DNA from: Nocardiopsis sp. FIRDI 009
Lineage (GTDB): Bacteria; Actinomycetota; Actinomycetes; Streptosporangiales; Streptosporangiaceae
NCBI RefSeq assembly: GCF_003386285.1
Contig: NZ_QPNC01000029.1
Location: 1-64,000, forward strand
Direction of reading: 5' to 3'
DNA: 64,000 bases
Below are positions 1-8,582 of this stretch, piece by piece. The notes below the pieces were generated by a model. The model saw nothing but the letters and a program-made list of their open reading frames with translations, searched no databases and was not told the origin of the DNA. The translations under genes and the position numbers were made by a program. The first letter of the stretch is position 1. Each line of letters opens with the position of its first letter.

Positions 1-50
1 GATTCTCGCTTCCTCCCGACACCTGTCGGGTTCAGCGTGTCCAAGATCCA
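1..50. mobile_element. Possible insertion-element terminus
   Basis: The first 50 bases do not fit the kinase that follows. Read on the minus strand they start with TGGATCTTGGACACGCTGAA and continue through a CCGACAGGTGTCGG dyad to a GGGAGGAAG ribosome-site-like run leading out of the window. A TG terminus, short upstream leader and strong RBS are typical of IS3-type elements whose transposase would lie to the left. No transposase is in view, so this rests on layout and resemblance alone. Confidence 0.3.
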
Positions 51-94
51 GGGTTAAGCCCCCCCGGGCCGCCGCGGGGGTCAGGCACCCCTGC

Positions 95-1330
95 GTGGTG
101 ACCGTCCACGACGTGCTGGAGGAGAACGACGACCCCTACATCGTCATGGAGCTGCTGGGCGGGCGGTCCCTGCAGCAGCACCTGCGCGAGAGCGGTCCGC
201 TGACCGCGGAGCACGCGGAGCGCCTGGCCGGGGAGATGCTGCGGGCGCTGGGGGCGGCGCACGACCTGGGCGTGATCCACCGGGACGTCAAACCCGCCAA
301 CATCATGCTGGCCGAGGACGCGGACCGGGCCGTCCTCACCGACTTCGGGATCGCCAGCGTGCTCGACGCCAGCACCGCGCTGACCGCGAGCGGGGCACGC
401 CTGGGGACGTTGGAGTACATGGCTCCGGAGCGGTTCGGGGAGCACGGCTCCCCGGCGGCCTCGGACCTGTGGAGCCTGGGGATCACACTGTTCAGGGCGG
501 TCGGAGGCGACTCGCCGTTCCGGCGCGAGTCCGCGATGGCCACGTTCAGGGCGATCATGAACGATCCGGTGCCGCCGTGTCCCGTCGGGGGTCGGCTCGG
601 CACCGTGATCGAGGCCCTGCTCGACCGGGACCCCGACGCCCGCCCCACCGCGGGCGAGGCGCTCGCGATGATCGAACCTGACCCTTCGCCGCCTACGCCG
701 CCACCACCGCTGCCCGGGCCGGGCCGCCGCCGGGCGCTGTCGATCGCCGCCGGGGTCGGGTTGGGGTTGCTGGGCGGCACCGGGAGCGCGGTCTACCTGG
801 GCACCCGCGGTGTGCGGACCGGGTTCGCCACCTACGAGGGCCCCGGGTACACGCTGCGCTACCCCGAGGGGTGGGAGCACCGCGGCAGCACCATGGCCAA
901 CCAGGGGATGGGGGACGGCGGGGACGGGGCGCGGCGGACGTTCACCAGCCCGGCCGGGGACCACCGGATCGACACCCTGGTGCTCTCCCTGGACGGGTCC
1001 GGCCGCGGTGAGTACACCGGGTGGGACTGGCTGGAGGAGACCGAGTTCAACATCGCCAGCGGTTCGGACCCCGACTCCACGGACTGGGAGCGGATCCGGT
1101 TGGAACGGGGGCACGGCGACGAGCCCCGGGGCTGGCGGACGGCCTACCTGGAGGGGACCTACCGGAGCGCGAACTACACCGAGCGGGCCCGGCACGGCCT
1201 GTGGAAGACGGTGACCGTCGACGGGGTGGGGATCCACATCATCCGGTTCACCGTGCCCGCCGGGGAGTTCTCCGACTACGAGCGGGTCATGACGGAGGTC
1301 GTCGACTCGTTCGCGCCGCTCGGCGGCTGA
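95..1330 (+). CDS. Ser/Thr protein kinase, N-lobe missing (probable pseudogene)
   Basis: Hanks-type kinase of the PknB class. Visible parts, counted from the GTG at 95, are HRDVKPAN at residues 62-69, DFG at 83-85 and a MAPERF activation-loop end. A Pro-rich linker, one membrane segment near residues 210-230 and an extracellular domain of about 170 residues follow. The glycine loop, the beta-3 lysine and the helix-C glutamate are absent. The frame stays open to the window edge, and kinase-like sequence (GVRHPCVVTVHDV) extends upstream of this GTG to about base 65, so 95 is not a natural start. Beyond that the translation is unrelated. Without the N-lobe the protein could not bind ATP normally. 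I infer truncation by an insertion element at about base 50; an assembly break is the alternative. Confidence 0.75.
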   Translation: MVTVHDVLEENDDPYIVMELLGGRSLQQHLRESGPLTAEHAERLAGEMLRALGAAHDLGVIHRDVKPANIMLAEDADRAVLTDFGIASVLDASTALTASGARLGTLEYMAPERFGEHGSPAASDLWSLGITLFRAVGGDSPFRRESAMATFRAIMNDPVPPCPVGGRLGTVIEALLDRDPDARPTAGEALAMIEPDPSPPTPPPPLPGPGRRRALSIAAGVGLGLLGGTGSAVYLGTRGVRTGFATYEGPGYTLRYPEGWEHRGSTMANQGMGDGGDGARRTFTSPAGDHRIDTLVLSLDGSGRGEYTGWDWLEETEFNIASGSDPDSTDWERIRLERGHGDEPRGWRTAYLEGTYRSANYTERARHGLWKTVTVDGVGIHIIRFTVPAGEFSDYERVMTEVVDSFAPLGG

Positions 1331-1378
1331 GCCGGGGCCGCGCCCCGTCGGGTGAGGGTCGGGGCACGGCGCGGGGCG

Positions 1379-2587
1379 TCAGACGGTGGAGGAGAAGACC
1401 TCCTCGCGGGCGCGTTCCAGGGCGTGCAGGAGGGCGCCGCGCACCACGGGGCTGCCCTCGACCGTGCCCATGCGGACCTCGGTCTCGTTGGGGGCGATGC
1501 GCGCGACCGCGGCCTGGATCCGCTCGGCGAGCTTGTCTCCCCCGGCCCGGGCCACGTCCCCGCCCAGGACCACGAGCCCGGGGTCGAGGATCACGCTGAC
1601 CGCCGCGACGCCGCGCGCCAGGCGCTCGGCGAGCACGTCCAGGAAGGCGTCGGCCTCGGGGGTTCCGGCGCGGGCCGCGGCCGCCACGACCTCGGTGACG
1701 TCGGCCCCCTCGACCCCGTGTTCCCGGGCCAGCGCGACCACCGCCCTGGATTTGACCAGGGCCTGGAAGCCGTGCGGCAGTTCATCGGTGGCGGCCATCG
1801 CCTCGTAGCCGCCGGAGACCCCGGCCTCGACGGGGGTGGGGGCGCCGGGCACGGGGAGGTAGCCGATCTCGCCCGCGCCGCCGGAGCGGCCCCGGTGTAT
1901 CCGCCCGTCGATCATGGTGGACATGCCGACGCCGCCCGCGGCGCTGAGCCAGATGAGCACGAACTCGTCCACGCCCGCGGCGGCGCCGGAGGCGTGCTCG
2001 GCGAGCGCGGCCAGGTTCACGTCGTTCTCGATCACCACCGACCGCTTGAGGTCGGCGCGCAGGGCCTCCAGGACGCCCTCGTGCCAGGACATGAGGTCGA
2101 AGGAGAAGCGGATGTCGCCCGTGCGGGGGTCCACCACGCCGGGTGTGCCGATGACGCAGGCCCGTACGCGGTCGAGGGGGACCCCGGCCGTGTCGGCCAG
2201 GCGCATGACGGCGGTGTGCACCAGGGCGACGGGGTCGTCGGAGGTGCTGGGGTCGACGGTGACGTCGCCCACGACCTCACCGGTGATGTCGGCGATGGTG
2301 GCGGTGACGCGGTGCGCGCTGACGTCGAGGGCGGCCACGTAGGCGCTCTCTGGCACGACGGCGTACAGGGCGGCGTTCGGTCCGCGCCCTCCGGCCTGGC
2401 TTCCCACGACACGGACGAGGTCGCGCTCCTCCAGCCGTGCGAGGAGTTGTGAGGCCGTGACCTTGGACAGGCCGGTCCTCGTCCCGAGCTGCGTCCGGGT
2501 CAGCGGACCGGCGGACAGCAGCAGTTCCAGTGCCGCGCGGTCGTTGAGCTGGCGCAGCAGCCGGGGAGTCCCCGGACGTTGAGACAT
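1379..2587 (-). CDS. ROK-family transcriptional repressor
   Basis: A 402-residue regulator: winged HTH at about residues 10-75 (TRTQLGTRTGLSKVTASQLL), then a ROK sugar-kinase-like domain with DVSAHRVTATIADITG near residue 85 and a GVDEFVLIWLSAAGGVGMS stretch. ROK repressors bind sugar or aminosugar ligands and release operators in front of uptake genes. It is divergent from the sugar ABC operon starting at 2842, with an AGGAAAGTTTCCT palindrome 29 bases upstream of its start, so autoregulation and control of the operon are likely. By operator and neighbours it resembles CsnR, the chitosan-oligosaccharide repressor of Streptomyces; this is inference, as other ROK regulators share the architecture. 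Confidence 0.9.
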   Translation of the reverse strand: MSQRPGTPRLLRQLNDRAALELLLSAGPLTRTQLGTRTGLSKVTASQLLARLEERDLVRVVGSQAGGRGPNAALYAVVPESAYVAALDVSAHRVTATIADITGEVVGDVTVDPSTSDDPVALVHTAVMRLADTAGVPLDRVRACVIGTPGVVDPRTGDIRFSFDLMSWHEGVLEALRADLKRSVVIENDVNLAALAEHASGAAAGVDEFVLIWLSAAGGVGMSTMIDGRIHRGRSGGAGEIGYLPVPGAPTPVEAGVSGGYEAMAATDELPHGFQALVKSRAVVALAREHGVEGADVTEVVAAAARAGTPEADAFLDVLAERLARGVAAVSVILDPGLVVLGGDVARAGGDKLAERIQAAVARIAPNETEVRMGTVEGSPVVRGALLHALERAREEVFSSTV

Positions 2588-2615
2588 AACCGTGACACCT
2601 CACCCTGTTTTTATT

Positions 2616-2628
2616 AGGAAAGTTTCCT
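2616..2628. promoter_or_regulatory. Candidate ROK (CsnR-like) operator
   Basis: AGGAAAGTTTCCT is a perfect palindrome around a central G, inside an AT-rich stretch unusual for this DNA and between the divergent ROK gene and the sugar operon. It closely resembles the operator I recall for CsnR in Streptomyces chitosanase and chitosan-uptake genes. No second copy was noticed in front of the permease or hydrolase genes. Confidence 0.65.
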
Positions 2629-2841
2629 GTTAATTTAGCTCACAACCTCACAGGAGGTCACGTCCCGGCAGGTCCGACCTACTATCGGACTCCCCGGTAC
2701 CCGCGCCGGCGGGGCGGCCAACGTGCTATCCGAGCACATCCCCCAGTAAGACGTCGAGGCGGCGGGATCAGTCCATGATCCCAGGCCCCCTCGAGCACAG
2801 GCGTCGTACCCGGCGCGTCGTGCGAAGGGAGACAGGTACAC

Positions 2842-4128
2842 ATGAAGTTCCCGAAGATCGCCGCGGTCACGGCCGTGGCACTGCTCGCGGCCGCGTGCTC
2901 CGGCGGTTCCGACAACGGCGACGACAGCGGTTCGGCCGATGCGCCGGAGACCCTGACCGTCTGGCGTATGGGCGACGCCACCGAGGCCCAGAACGAGTTC
3001 ATGGCCTCGGTGACCGAGCAGTACCAGGAGCAATACCCCGACACCGAGGTCGACGTTCAGTGGATCCCGTGGGGCGAGTTCTCCCAGCGGTTCCAGACCG
3101 CCCTGGTCAGCGGCGGCCCCGACGTCGTCGAGATCGGTAACGACCAGGTCCCGACCTGGGCCGACGCCGGAGCCCTCTACGATGTCGCCGAGTTCGCCGA
3201 GGAGTGGGAGAACCGCGACGACTTCCTCGAAGGCGCCTACGCCAACGGCACCTTCGACGACGCCCAGTACAGCGTTCCGTGGTACAGCGGCGTGCGCGCC
3301 CTCTGGTACAACGCCGACTGGCTCCGCGAGCTCGGCCACGAGCCGCCGGAGACCTGGGAGGACCTGGAGACGGTCGCCACCGACATCGAGGAGGAGTACG
3401 GCGTCCCCGGCTTCGCGGCCCCCACGGACTTCATCAACGGCATCGCCAGCTTCGTGTGGTCCAACGGCGGCGAGTTCGCCACCCTCGAGGGCAACGAGTG
3501 GGTCGGCCGCCTCGACTCCGAGGCGACCTCCGAGGCCCTCCAGTTCTACGCCGACCTGACCGTCGACGGCATCTCGCCCAAGGCGTGCATCGGCCTGAAC
3601 GAGGTCGACTGCGCCCACGCGGACTTCGTCAACCGCGAGGTCGGCATGTTCATCGACGGTCCCTGGGCCCGCACGCAGCTCGAGGACATCAACGACGAGC
3701 ACGCCGACCAGTGGGCGACGGCGCCGATCCCCGGCGCCGAGGGCATGGCCCCGGCCTTCGGCGGCGGCTCCGACCTGGCCGTGTGGAACACCACGGAGCA
3801 CCCCGAGGCCGCGTTCGAGTACATCAAGGTCCTCAACAGCAAGGACAACGCGCTGGCCTACAACGAGGTCTCCTCGATGTTCCCGACCTACGGCGACCTG
3901 CTGGAGGGCGACCAGTTCCAGAACGACCCGGTCCTGGCCGGCGCCGCCACGCAGGCCAGCGGTGACCTGCGCCTGTTCCCGGACACCCCGAACTGGGGCC
4001 ACGTCCAGTGGGAGCTGGCCACCATCCAGACCGCGGTGGCCCGTCTCGCCGAGGGCGAGGACGCCGACGACGTGCTGCCCGAGTTGAACGAAGAGCTCAC
4101 CGAGGCGCTCAACCGCCCCACCGAATAG
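2842..4128 (+). CDS. Sugar ABC transporter substrate-binding lipoprotein
   Basis: A 428-residue family-1 extracellular solute-binding protein. A Lys-rich start, hydrophobic core and lipobox LAAAC with Cys19 mark it as a membrane-anchored lipoprotein; an acidic Ser/Gly linker follows. The mature part shows the family pattern: LTVWRMGDATEAQNEF at its start, WYSGVRALWYNADW in the hinge region and MFIDGPWARTQL. A GGGAGA ribosome site precedes the ATG. It is the first gene of an operon with two permeases and a GH3 hydrolase but no ATPase, so a shared MsiK-type ATPase elsewhere probably powers uptake. The ligand is probably an aminosugar oligosaccharide such as chitosan oligomers, inferred from the operator and the hydrolase. 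Confidence 0.9.
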   Translation: MKFPKIAAVTAVALLAAACSGGSDNGDDSGSADAPETLTVWRMGDATEAQNEFMASVTEQYQEQYPDTEVDVQWIPWGEFSQRFQTALVSGGPDVVEIGNDQVPTWADAGALYDVAEFAEEWENRDDFLEGAYANGTFDDAQYSVPWYSGVRALWYNADWLRELGHEPPETWEDLETVATDIEEEYGVPGFAAPTDFINGIASFVWSNGGEFATLEGNEWVGRLDSEATSEALQFYADLTVDGISPKACIGLNEVDCAHADFVNREVGMFIDGPWARTQLEDINDEHADQWATAPIPGAEGMAPAFGGGSDLAVWNTTEHPEAAFEYIKVLNSKDNALAYNEVSSMFPTYGDLLEGDQFQNDPVLAGAATQASGDLRLFPDTPNWGHVQWELATIQTAVARLAEGEDADDVLPELNEELTEALNRPTE

Positions 4129-4158
4129 TCACATCCCGCGTGCCACGAGCACACGGCA

Positions 4159-4195
4159 CGGGGGTGGCCGCCGACGACCACGGCGGCCACCCCCG
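4159..4195 (+). terminator. Strong hairpin between binding-protein and permease genes
   Basis: CGGGGGTGGCCGCCG (4159-4173) and its exact complement (4181-4195) form a 15-bp stem with a 7-base loop. It lies inside the operon, so it probably acts as a leaky terminator or 3'-end stabiliser giving more binding protein than permease. Confidence 0.75.
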
Positions 4196-4220
4196 CCCAA
4201 CCGCCAGGTGAGAACTTCCC

Positions 4221-5207
4221 ATGACACAAACACTGGAACGCCCCTCCACCGCTGAGAAGCGCAAGGGGAACGGGGCGCGCACCGGTGGGCTGGCGACGCG
4301 GACCCGCCGTCGCCTCACCCCCTACCTGCTCATCCTTCCCGCCCTGGCCATCCTGGCGCTGGTCCTGCTGTGGCCGATCGTGCAGATGGTCTGGATGTCG
4401 CTCCACGACTACGGCCTGCGCCAGCTCATGGGCGACGAGGCGGAGTGGAACGGGTTCGAGCACTACACCTCGGTGCTCACCGACGAGCGCTTCTGGACGA
4501 TCTTCCGCAACACCATCGTGGTCTGCCTGGTCATGGTGGTCGTCACGATGGTGCTCGGCACGCTCGTCGGCATCCTGCTCAACAAGCTTCCCAAGTGGGC
4601 CTCCACGGTCCTCGGCCTCGGCCTCATGCTGGCCTGGGCCACCCCGGTCATCAGCGCCGCGATCGTCTACCGGTGGCTCTTCGACACCCGCTACGGACTG
4701 GTCAACACCCTTCTGGACGCCCTTCCGGACTGGCTCGTGGGATCGGGGTGGAACGAGTTCAACTGGTTCAACGACCCCGGAACGCTGTTCCCGATCCTCA
4801 TCGTCACCGTGGTCTGGCAGTCGTTCCCGTTCGTGGCGGTCAGCGTCCTGGCCGGGCTCAAGAGCATTCCGGACGAGCTGTACGAGGCCGCGCGCATGGA
4901 CGGCGCGAACGCCTGGAAGACCTTCTGGAACGTCACCGTCCCGATGCTGCGCCCGCTGTTCGCCCTGCTCCTGATCCTCCAGGTGATCTGGGACTTCCGC
5001 ATCTTCACGCAGCTGTTCATCCTCGCCGACGGCGTCGACAACCGTGAGGTGGCGCTGCTGCCCGTGTACATCTATCAGCTGGGCTTCGCCTCGACCCCGC
5101 CGAACTACGGCATGGGGTCCGCGATCGCCGTGATCATGACCGTTCTGGTGCTCGGGATCACCGCCTACTACCTGCGCGTGATGATCCGCCAGGGGGAGGT
5201 CCGATGA
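4221..5207 (+). CDS. Sugar ABC transporter permease (MalF/LacF type)
   Basis: A 328-residue inner-membrane permease with six predicted helices after a basic N-terminus. The conserved cytoplasmic EAA loop that docks to the ATPase reads EAARMDGANAWKTFWNVTVP near residues 219-238. It overlaps the next permease by four bases (ATGA), implying translational coupling and a MalF/MalG-like heterodimer. It serves the binding protein encoded upstream. Family assignment is secure; the substrate is inferred only from context. Confidence 0.93.
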   Translation: MTQTLERPSTAEKRKGNGARTGGLATRTRRRLTPYLLILPALAILALVLLWPIVQMVWMSLHDYGLRQLMGDEAEWNGFEHYTSVLTDERFWTIFRNTIVVCLVMVVVTMVLGTLVGILLNKLPKWASTVLGLGLMLAWATPVISAAIVYRWLFDTRYGLVNTLLDALPDWLVGSGWNEFNWFNDPGTLFPILIVTVVWQSFPFVAVSVLAGLKSIPDELYEAARMDGANAWKTFWNVTVPMLRPLFALLLILQVIWDFRIFTQLFILADGVDNREVALLPVYIYQLGFASTPPNYGMGSAIAVIMTVLVLGITAYYLRVMIRQGEVR

Positions 5208-6085
5208 ACAACGTCTACCGGCTGCGCAAGATCGCCGGCAGCGTCGGCATGTACGCCGCCGCCGTCGCGGTGTTCGTCTTCGCGGTGTTCCCCGTCTACT
5301 GGGTCCTGGCGACCGCGCTGCGCCCCACCGGAGAGATCTTCACCCGCGAACCCACCGTGTTCCCGCGTGAGATCACCTTCGAGCACTTCGAGCGGGTGAT
5401 CTCGGGTGTCCTGATCCCGAACACCTCGTTCTGGTCCTTTCTGACCAACAGCCTCCTGCTGACCATCTGCTCCGTGGCCTTCGCCGCCCTGGTGTCGCTG
5501 TTCGCGGCCGTCGCCGTCGCCCGGTTCCGGTTCCGGCTGCGCTCGGCCTTCATCATCATGCTGCTGGTCATCCAGATGGTGCCGGTCGAGGCGCTGATCA
5601 TCTCGCTGTTCGTGAACTTCTTCCACATGGGCCAGGCCCTGGACGTCGAGCTGGTCAACAACCTGTCGGGCGTGTTCGTCGTCTACGTGGCGGTCATGCT
5701 GCCGATCACGATCCTGATGGTCCGCAACTTCGTGGCCGCGGTGCCCAAGGAACTGGAGGAGGCCGCGGCGATCGACGGCGCCAACGGATGGACCGTCTTC
5801 TGGCGCATCCTCATGCCGCTGGTCGCGCCGGGCCTGGGCGCGTCGAGCATCTTCGCGTTCATCACCGCCTGGAACGAGTTCCTGGTCGCGTTCACCTTCC
5901 TCCAGAACAACACCGGCGCCTACACCCTGCCGATCTCGCTCCAGTACTACTTCGGCGCGGTCTCCATCGAGTGGGGGTCGATCATGGCCGCCTCCACCCT
6001 GCTCACGGTCCCGGTGATGATCTTCTTCCTGTTCGTCCAACGACGGATGGTCTCCGGCCTGACCATGGGCGCGGTCAAGGGCTGA
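5204..6085 (+). CDS. Sugar ABC transporter permease (MalG/LacG type)
   Basis: A 293-residue partner permease, starting inside the stop of the previous gene. It has six predicted helices, including an N-terminal one ending in FAVFPVYWVLATALRP, which is typical of MalG-type subunits. The EAA loop reads ELEEAAAIDGANGWTVFWRI near residues 184-203. With the preceding gene it forms the membrane pore of an importer whose ATPase is not encoded here. A long imperfect hairpin follows before the hydrolase gene. Confidence 0.93.
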   Translation: MNNVYRLRKIAGSVGMYAAAVAVFVFAVFPVYWVLATALRPTGEIFTREPTVFPREITFEHFERVISGVLIPNTSFWSFLTNSLLLTICSVAFAALVSLFAAVAVARFRFRLRSAFIIMLLVIQMVPVEALIISLFVNFFHMGQALDVELVNNLSGVFVVYVAVMLPITILMVRNFVAAVPKELEEAAAIDGANGWTVFWRILMPLVAPGLGASSIFAFITAWNEFLVAFTFLQNNTGAYTLPISLQYYFGAVSIEWGSIMAASTLLTVPVMIFFLFVQRRMVSGLTMGAVKG

Positions 6086-6095
6086 GCCCCTCCCC

Positions 6096-6142
6096 GGTGA
6101 CGGGCGGGTCCGCGACGGCTCTCCGCGGGCCCACCCGTCACC
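6096..6142 (+). terminator. Long imperfect hairpin between permease and hydrolase genes
   Basis: Arms at 6096-6114 and 6124-6142 pair over 19 positions with one mismatch and one G-T pair, around a 9-base loop. It may terminate part of the transcript or protect the upstream message. Confidence 0.65.
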
Positions 6143-6286
6143 CACCACCGCCCACCGGTGCGCCACGTGCGAGGGGTGGGCCGCCGACCCTCGACCGACG
6201 CCTCCGGGACAGACCCCCTCCTACCCGCCCCTACGCCACACGTCTGCCCTGCCACGGGCACCCTCGCTCACCGAACGGAGTTCGCC

Positions 6287-7756
6287 ATGCCGAACGACCC
6301 GACCCTGGAGCGCCTGGCCAACGCCACCCTCCTGGTGCCATTCGAGTCCCACCACGCCCCGCGCTGGGTGTTGGAGGGCCTGGCGGACGGCATCGCGGGC
6401 GTCTGCCTGTTCCACAACAACCTGGACGGACCAGAACAGGTCACCGCCCTCAACGCGCGGCTGGCCGAGGCCGCGGACACCCCCCTCGTCTCGCTCGACG
6501 AGGAGGGGGGAGACGTCACCCGCATCGGGCAGGCCCACGGCAGCGACTACCCCGGCAACGCCGCCCTCGGCGCGGTCGACGACCCCGACCTGACCCGGGC
6601 CACCCACCGCTCCCTCGGCGGGCGCCTGGCCCGACTCGGCTTCAACTTCGACCTCGCCCCGTCGGTGGACGTCAACGTCGCCGACGACAACCCCGTGATC
6701 GGCACGCGCTCCTTCGGCTCCGACCCCGAACTCGTGGCCCGCCACGGCGCCGCCGCCGTACTCGGCCTCCAGGAGGCCGGTGTCGCGGCGTGCGCCAAGC
6801 ACTTCCCCGGCCACGGCGCCACCTCGCAGGACTCCCACCACGTCCTGCCGCGTGTGGACGCCGACGCCGAGCTGCTGCACCGACGCGAACTCCTGCCCTT
6901 CCGCTCCGCGATCGACGCGGGCGTCCAGGCGATCCTGACCGCGCACATCGAGGTCCCGGCCCTCGGCGGCCTGGGTCCGGCGACCCTCGCCCCGAACGTC
7001 GTCACGCGGCTGCTGCGCGAGGAACTCGGCTTCACCGGCACCATCGTCAGCGACGCGATGGAGATGCGCGGCGTCAGCGAGTCGATCGGCATCCCCGAGG
7101 CCTGTGTGCGCGCGGTGGCCGCCGGGTGCGACCTGCTGTGCCTGGGCCGGTTCGTCTACGCCGACGAGATCGCCGCCGTGCGGGCCGCCCTCGTCACGGC
7201 CGTGCGCGAGGGCCGCCTGCCCGGAGAGCGCCTGGAGGAGGCCGCCGAGCACACCCTGCGGCTGCGCGCCTGGATCAGGGACTCCGCGGCCCACCGCGCC
7301 GCGCCCCCCGAGGCCGACGGCATCGGCCTGTCCGGCGCCCGGCGGGCGATCCGGGTCGAGGGGGACCTGCCGGCGCTGTCCGACCCCTACGTCGTCGAGG
7401 TGGACGCCCCGCCCGGCATGGCCGTGGGCGAGGTCCCGTGGGGTCTGGGGCCCTGGTTCCCCGGCACGGAGCGGGTCTCGCCCGACCCCGCGCACGCCGA
7501 GCGGCTGCTCGCCGACGCCGGGGACCGCGACCTGGTCGTGGTGGTCCGCGACGCCCACCGGTACCCGGAGGCCCGTGAGCTCGTCACGCGCCTGCTCAGC
7601 GCCCGGCCGACCGCCGTGGTGGTGGAGATGGGGCTACCGGTCTGGCGGCCCGACCACGGCACCCACGTGCGCACCTACGGCGCCGCGCACGTCAACGGCC
7701 TGAGCGCCGCGGAGCTCCTGGGCGCCCTGGCGGGCGCCTCCTCCGGGGGCGCGTGA
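6287..7756 (+). CDS. GH3 beta-N-acetylhexosaminidase-like glycoside hydrolase
   Basis: A 489-residue single-domain GH3 enzyme of the NagZ type. Signature residues are DEEGGDVTRI at 71-80, KHFPGHG at 171-177 followed by DSHH, and the expected nucleophile Asp256 in VSDAMEM. No signal peptide is visible, so it should cleave imported oligosaccharides in the cytoplasm. The ATG at 6287 is preferred because ACGGAG sits six bases upstream; an upstream in-frame extension has no conserved sequence. About 150 C-terminal residues after the barrel lack an obvious motif. Its place after the transporter suggests hydrolysis of aminosugar oligomers; muropeptide recycling is the alternative. Confidence 0.87.
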   Translation: MPNDPTLERLANATLLVPFESHHAPRWVLEGLADGIAGVCLFHNNLDGPEQVTALNARLAEAADTPLVSLDEEGGDVTRIGQAHGSDYPGNAALGAVDDPDLTRATHRSLGGRLARLGFNFDLAPSVDVNVADDNPVIGTRSFGSDPELVARHGAAAVLGLQEAGVAACAKHFPGHGATSQDSHHVLPRVDADAELLHRRELLPFRSAIDAGVQAILTAHIEVPALGGLGPATLAPNVVTRLLREELGFTGTIVSDAMEMRGVSESIGIPEACVRAVAAGCDLLCLGRFVYADEIAAVRAALVTAVREGRLPGERLEEAAEHTLRLRAWIRDSAAHRAAPPEADGIGLSGARRAIRVEGDLPALSDPYVVEVDAPPGMAVGEVPWGLGPWFPGTERVSPDPAHAERLLADAGDRDLVVVVRDAHRYPEARELVTRLLSARPTAVVVEMGLPVWRPDHGTHVRTYGAAHVNGLSAAELLGALAGASSGGA

Positions 7757-7806
7757 GGCCCGCCCCCTCCGCGGGCCCCGCGCCGCCACGTGTGCCCCGA
7801 ACCCCC

Positions 7807-7839
7807 GGCCCGGTTCCGTTTCCCTCCAGGAGCCGGGCC
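7807..7839 (+). terminator. Terminator of the sugar operon
   Basis: Arms GGCCCGGTTCC (7807-7817) and GGAGCCGGGCC (7829-7839) pair over 11 positions with one G-T pair, 50 bases after the hydrolase stop. Confidence 0.6.
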
Positions 7840-7997
7840 GGAGGTCTGTCCGCCACCGCCGGCGAGGCCGGGCCGTGACGGGGGCAACCCCGCTCATGTC
7901 CCCGAAAGCCGGTAGGAGAAGTACTCTTAACGTGTAGCACCCCGGGCGTCGACGCACCCGCCGACTCCCGGTGCCCCATTCGCCCTTCTAACCACGG

Positions 7998-8003
7998 CAT
8001 AAT
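7998..8003 (+). promoter_or_regulatory. Candidate -10 of a leaderless rrf2-type gene
   Basis: CATAAT lies six bases before the ATG at 8010 with no Shine-Dalgarno sequence between, so transcription probably starts at or next to the start codon. Confidence 0.5.
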
Positions 8004-8009
8004 CACAGC

Positions 8010-8474
8010 ATGCGCCTTTCAGCCCGGGTCGACTACGCGCTACGCGCGGCCGCAGAACTCGCTGTCGCCAGTGAGGGGCCGGTGACGGCCGAGCAGCTCG
8101 CACGCGCCCAGGCCATCCCCGGAAAGTTCCTGGAGAACATCCTCACCCAGCTCCGCCGCGCCGGCCTGGTGCGCAGCCAGCGCGGCCCCGTCGGGGGCTA
8201 CTGGCTCGCCCGCCCCGCCGAGGAGATCTCCCTCGCCGACATCATCCGCGCCGTCGACGGCCCCCTGGCCAACGTCCGCGGTGAGCGCCCCGAGCACGTC
8301 GACTACGACGGCGCGGCACGCAGCCTCCAACAGGTGTGGATCGCCCTGCGCGCCAGCGAGCGCGCGATCCTGGAGGGCGTCAACCTCCAGCACCTGGTCA
8401 CCAACGAGCTGCCCGAGACCGTGCGGGTCCTGGCCGAGGACCCCGACGCCTGGGTGAACCACACCCACCCCTGA
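8010..8474 (+). CDS. Rrf2-family regulator without cysteines
   Basis: A 154-residue Rrf2 protein: MRLSARVDYALRAAAELAVA forms the first helix, PVTAEQLARAQAIPGKFLENIL the recognition HTH, and a QRGPVGGYWLARP wing follows. Rrf2 members sense Fe-S clusters (IscR, NsrR, RsrR) or other signals (CymR). No cysteine occurs anywhere in this protein, so a Cys-ligated cluster is excluded and a CymR-like or ligand-sensing mode is more likely. Its target is unknown. It is followed by a strong terminator shared with the convergent clgR-type gene. Confidence 0.9.
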   Translation: MRLSARVDYALRAAAELAVASEGPVTAEQLARAQAIPGKFLENILTQLRRAGLVRSQRGPVGGYWLARPAEEISLADIIRAVDGPLANVRGERPEHVDYDGAARSLQQVWIALRASERAILEGVNLQHLVTNELPETVRVLAEDPDAWVNHTHP

Positions 8475-8505
8475 GGACCGCCGGGCCGCGGCTGAGGCCC
8501 GCCGA

Positions 8506-8550
8506 CACGTGAAGGAGCCGGCCACCCGGGGTGGCCGGCTCCTTCACGTG
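8506..8550. terminator. Bidirectional terminator, 20-bp perfect stem
   Basis: CACGTGAAGGAGCCGGCCAC (8506-8525) is exactly complementary to 8531-8550 around a 5-base loop. It sits between the convergent rrf2-type and clgR-type genes and can serve both strands. Confidence 0.85.
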
Positions 8551-8582
8551 GTCACGAGGATGTACGAACGGATCCGTGGAGG

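Noticed and set aside
32..1237. Long minus-strand open frame across the kinase
   Set aside because: Pro/Arg/Gly-rich shadow of the kinase gene in GC-rich DNA; no homology and no ribosome site.
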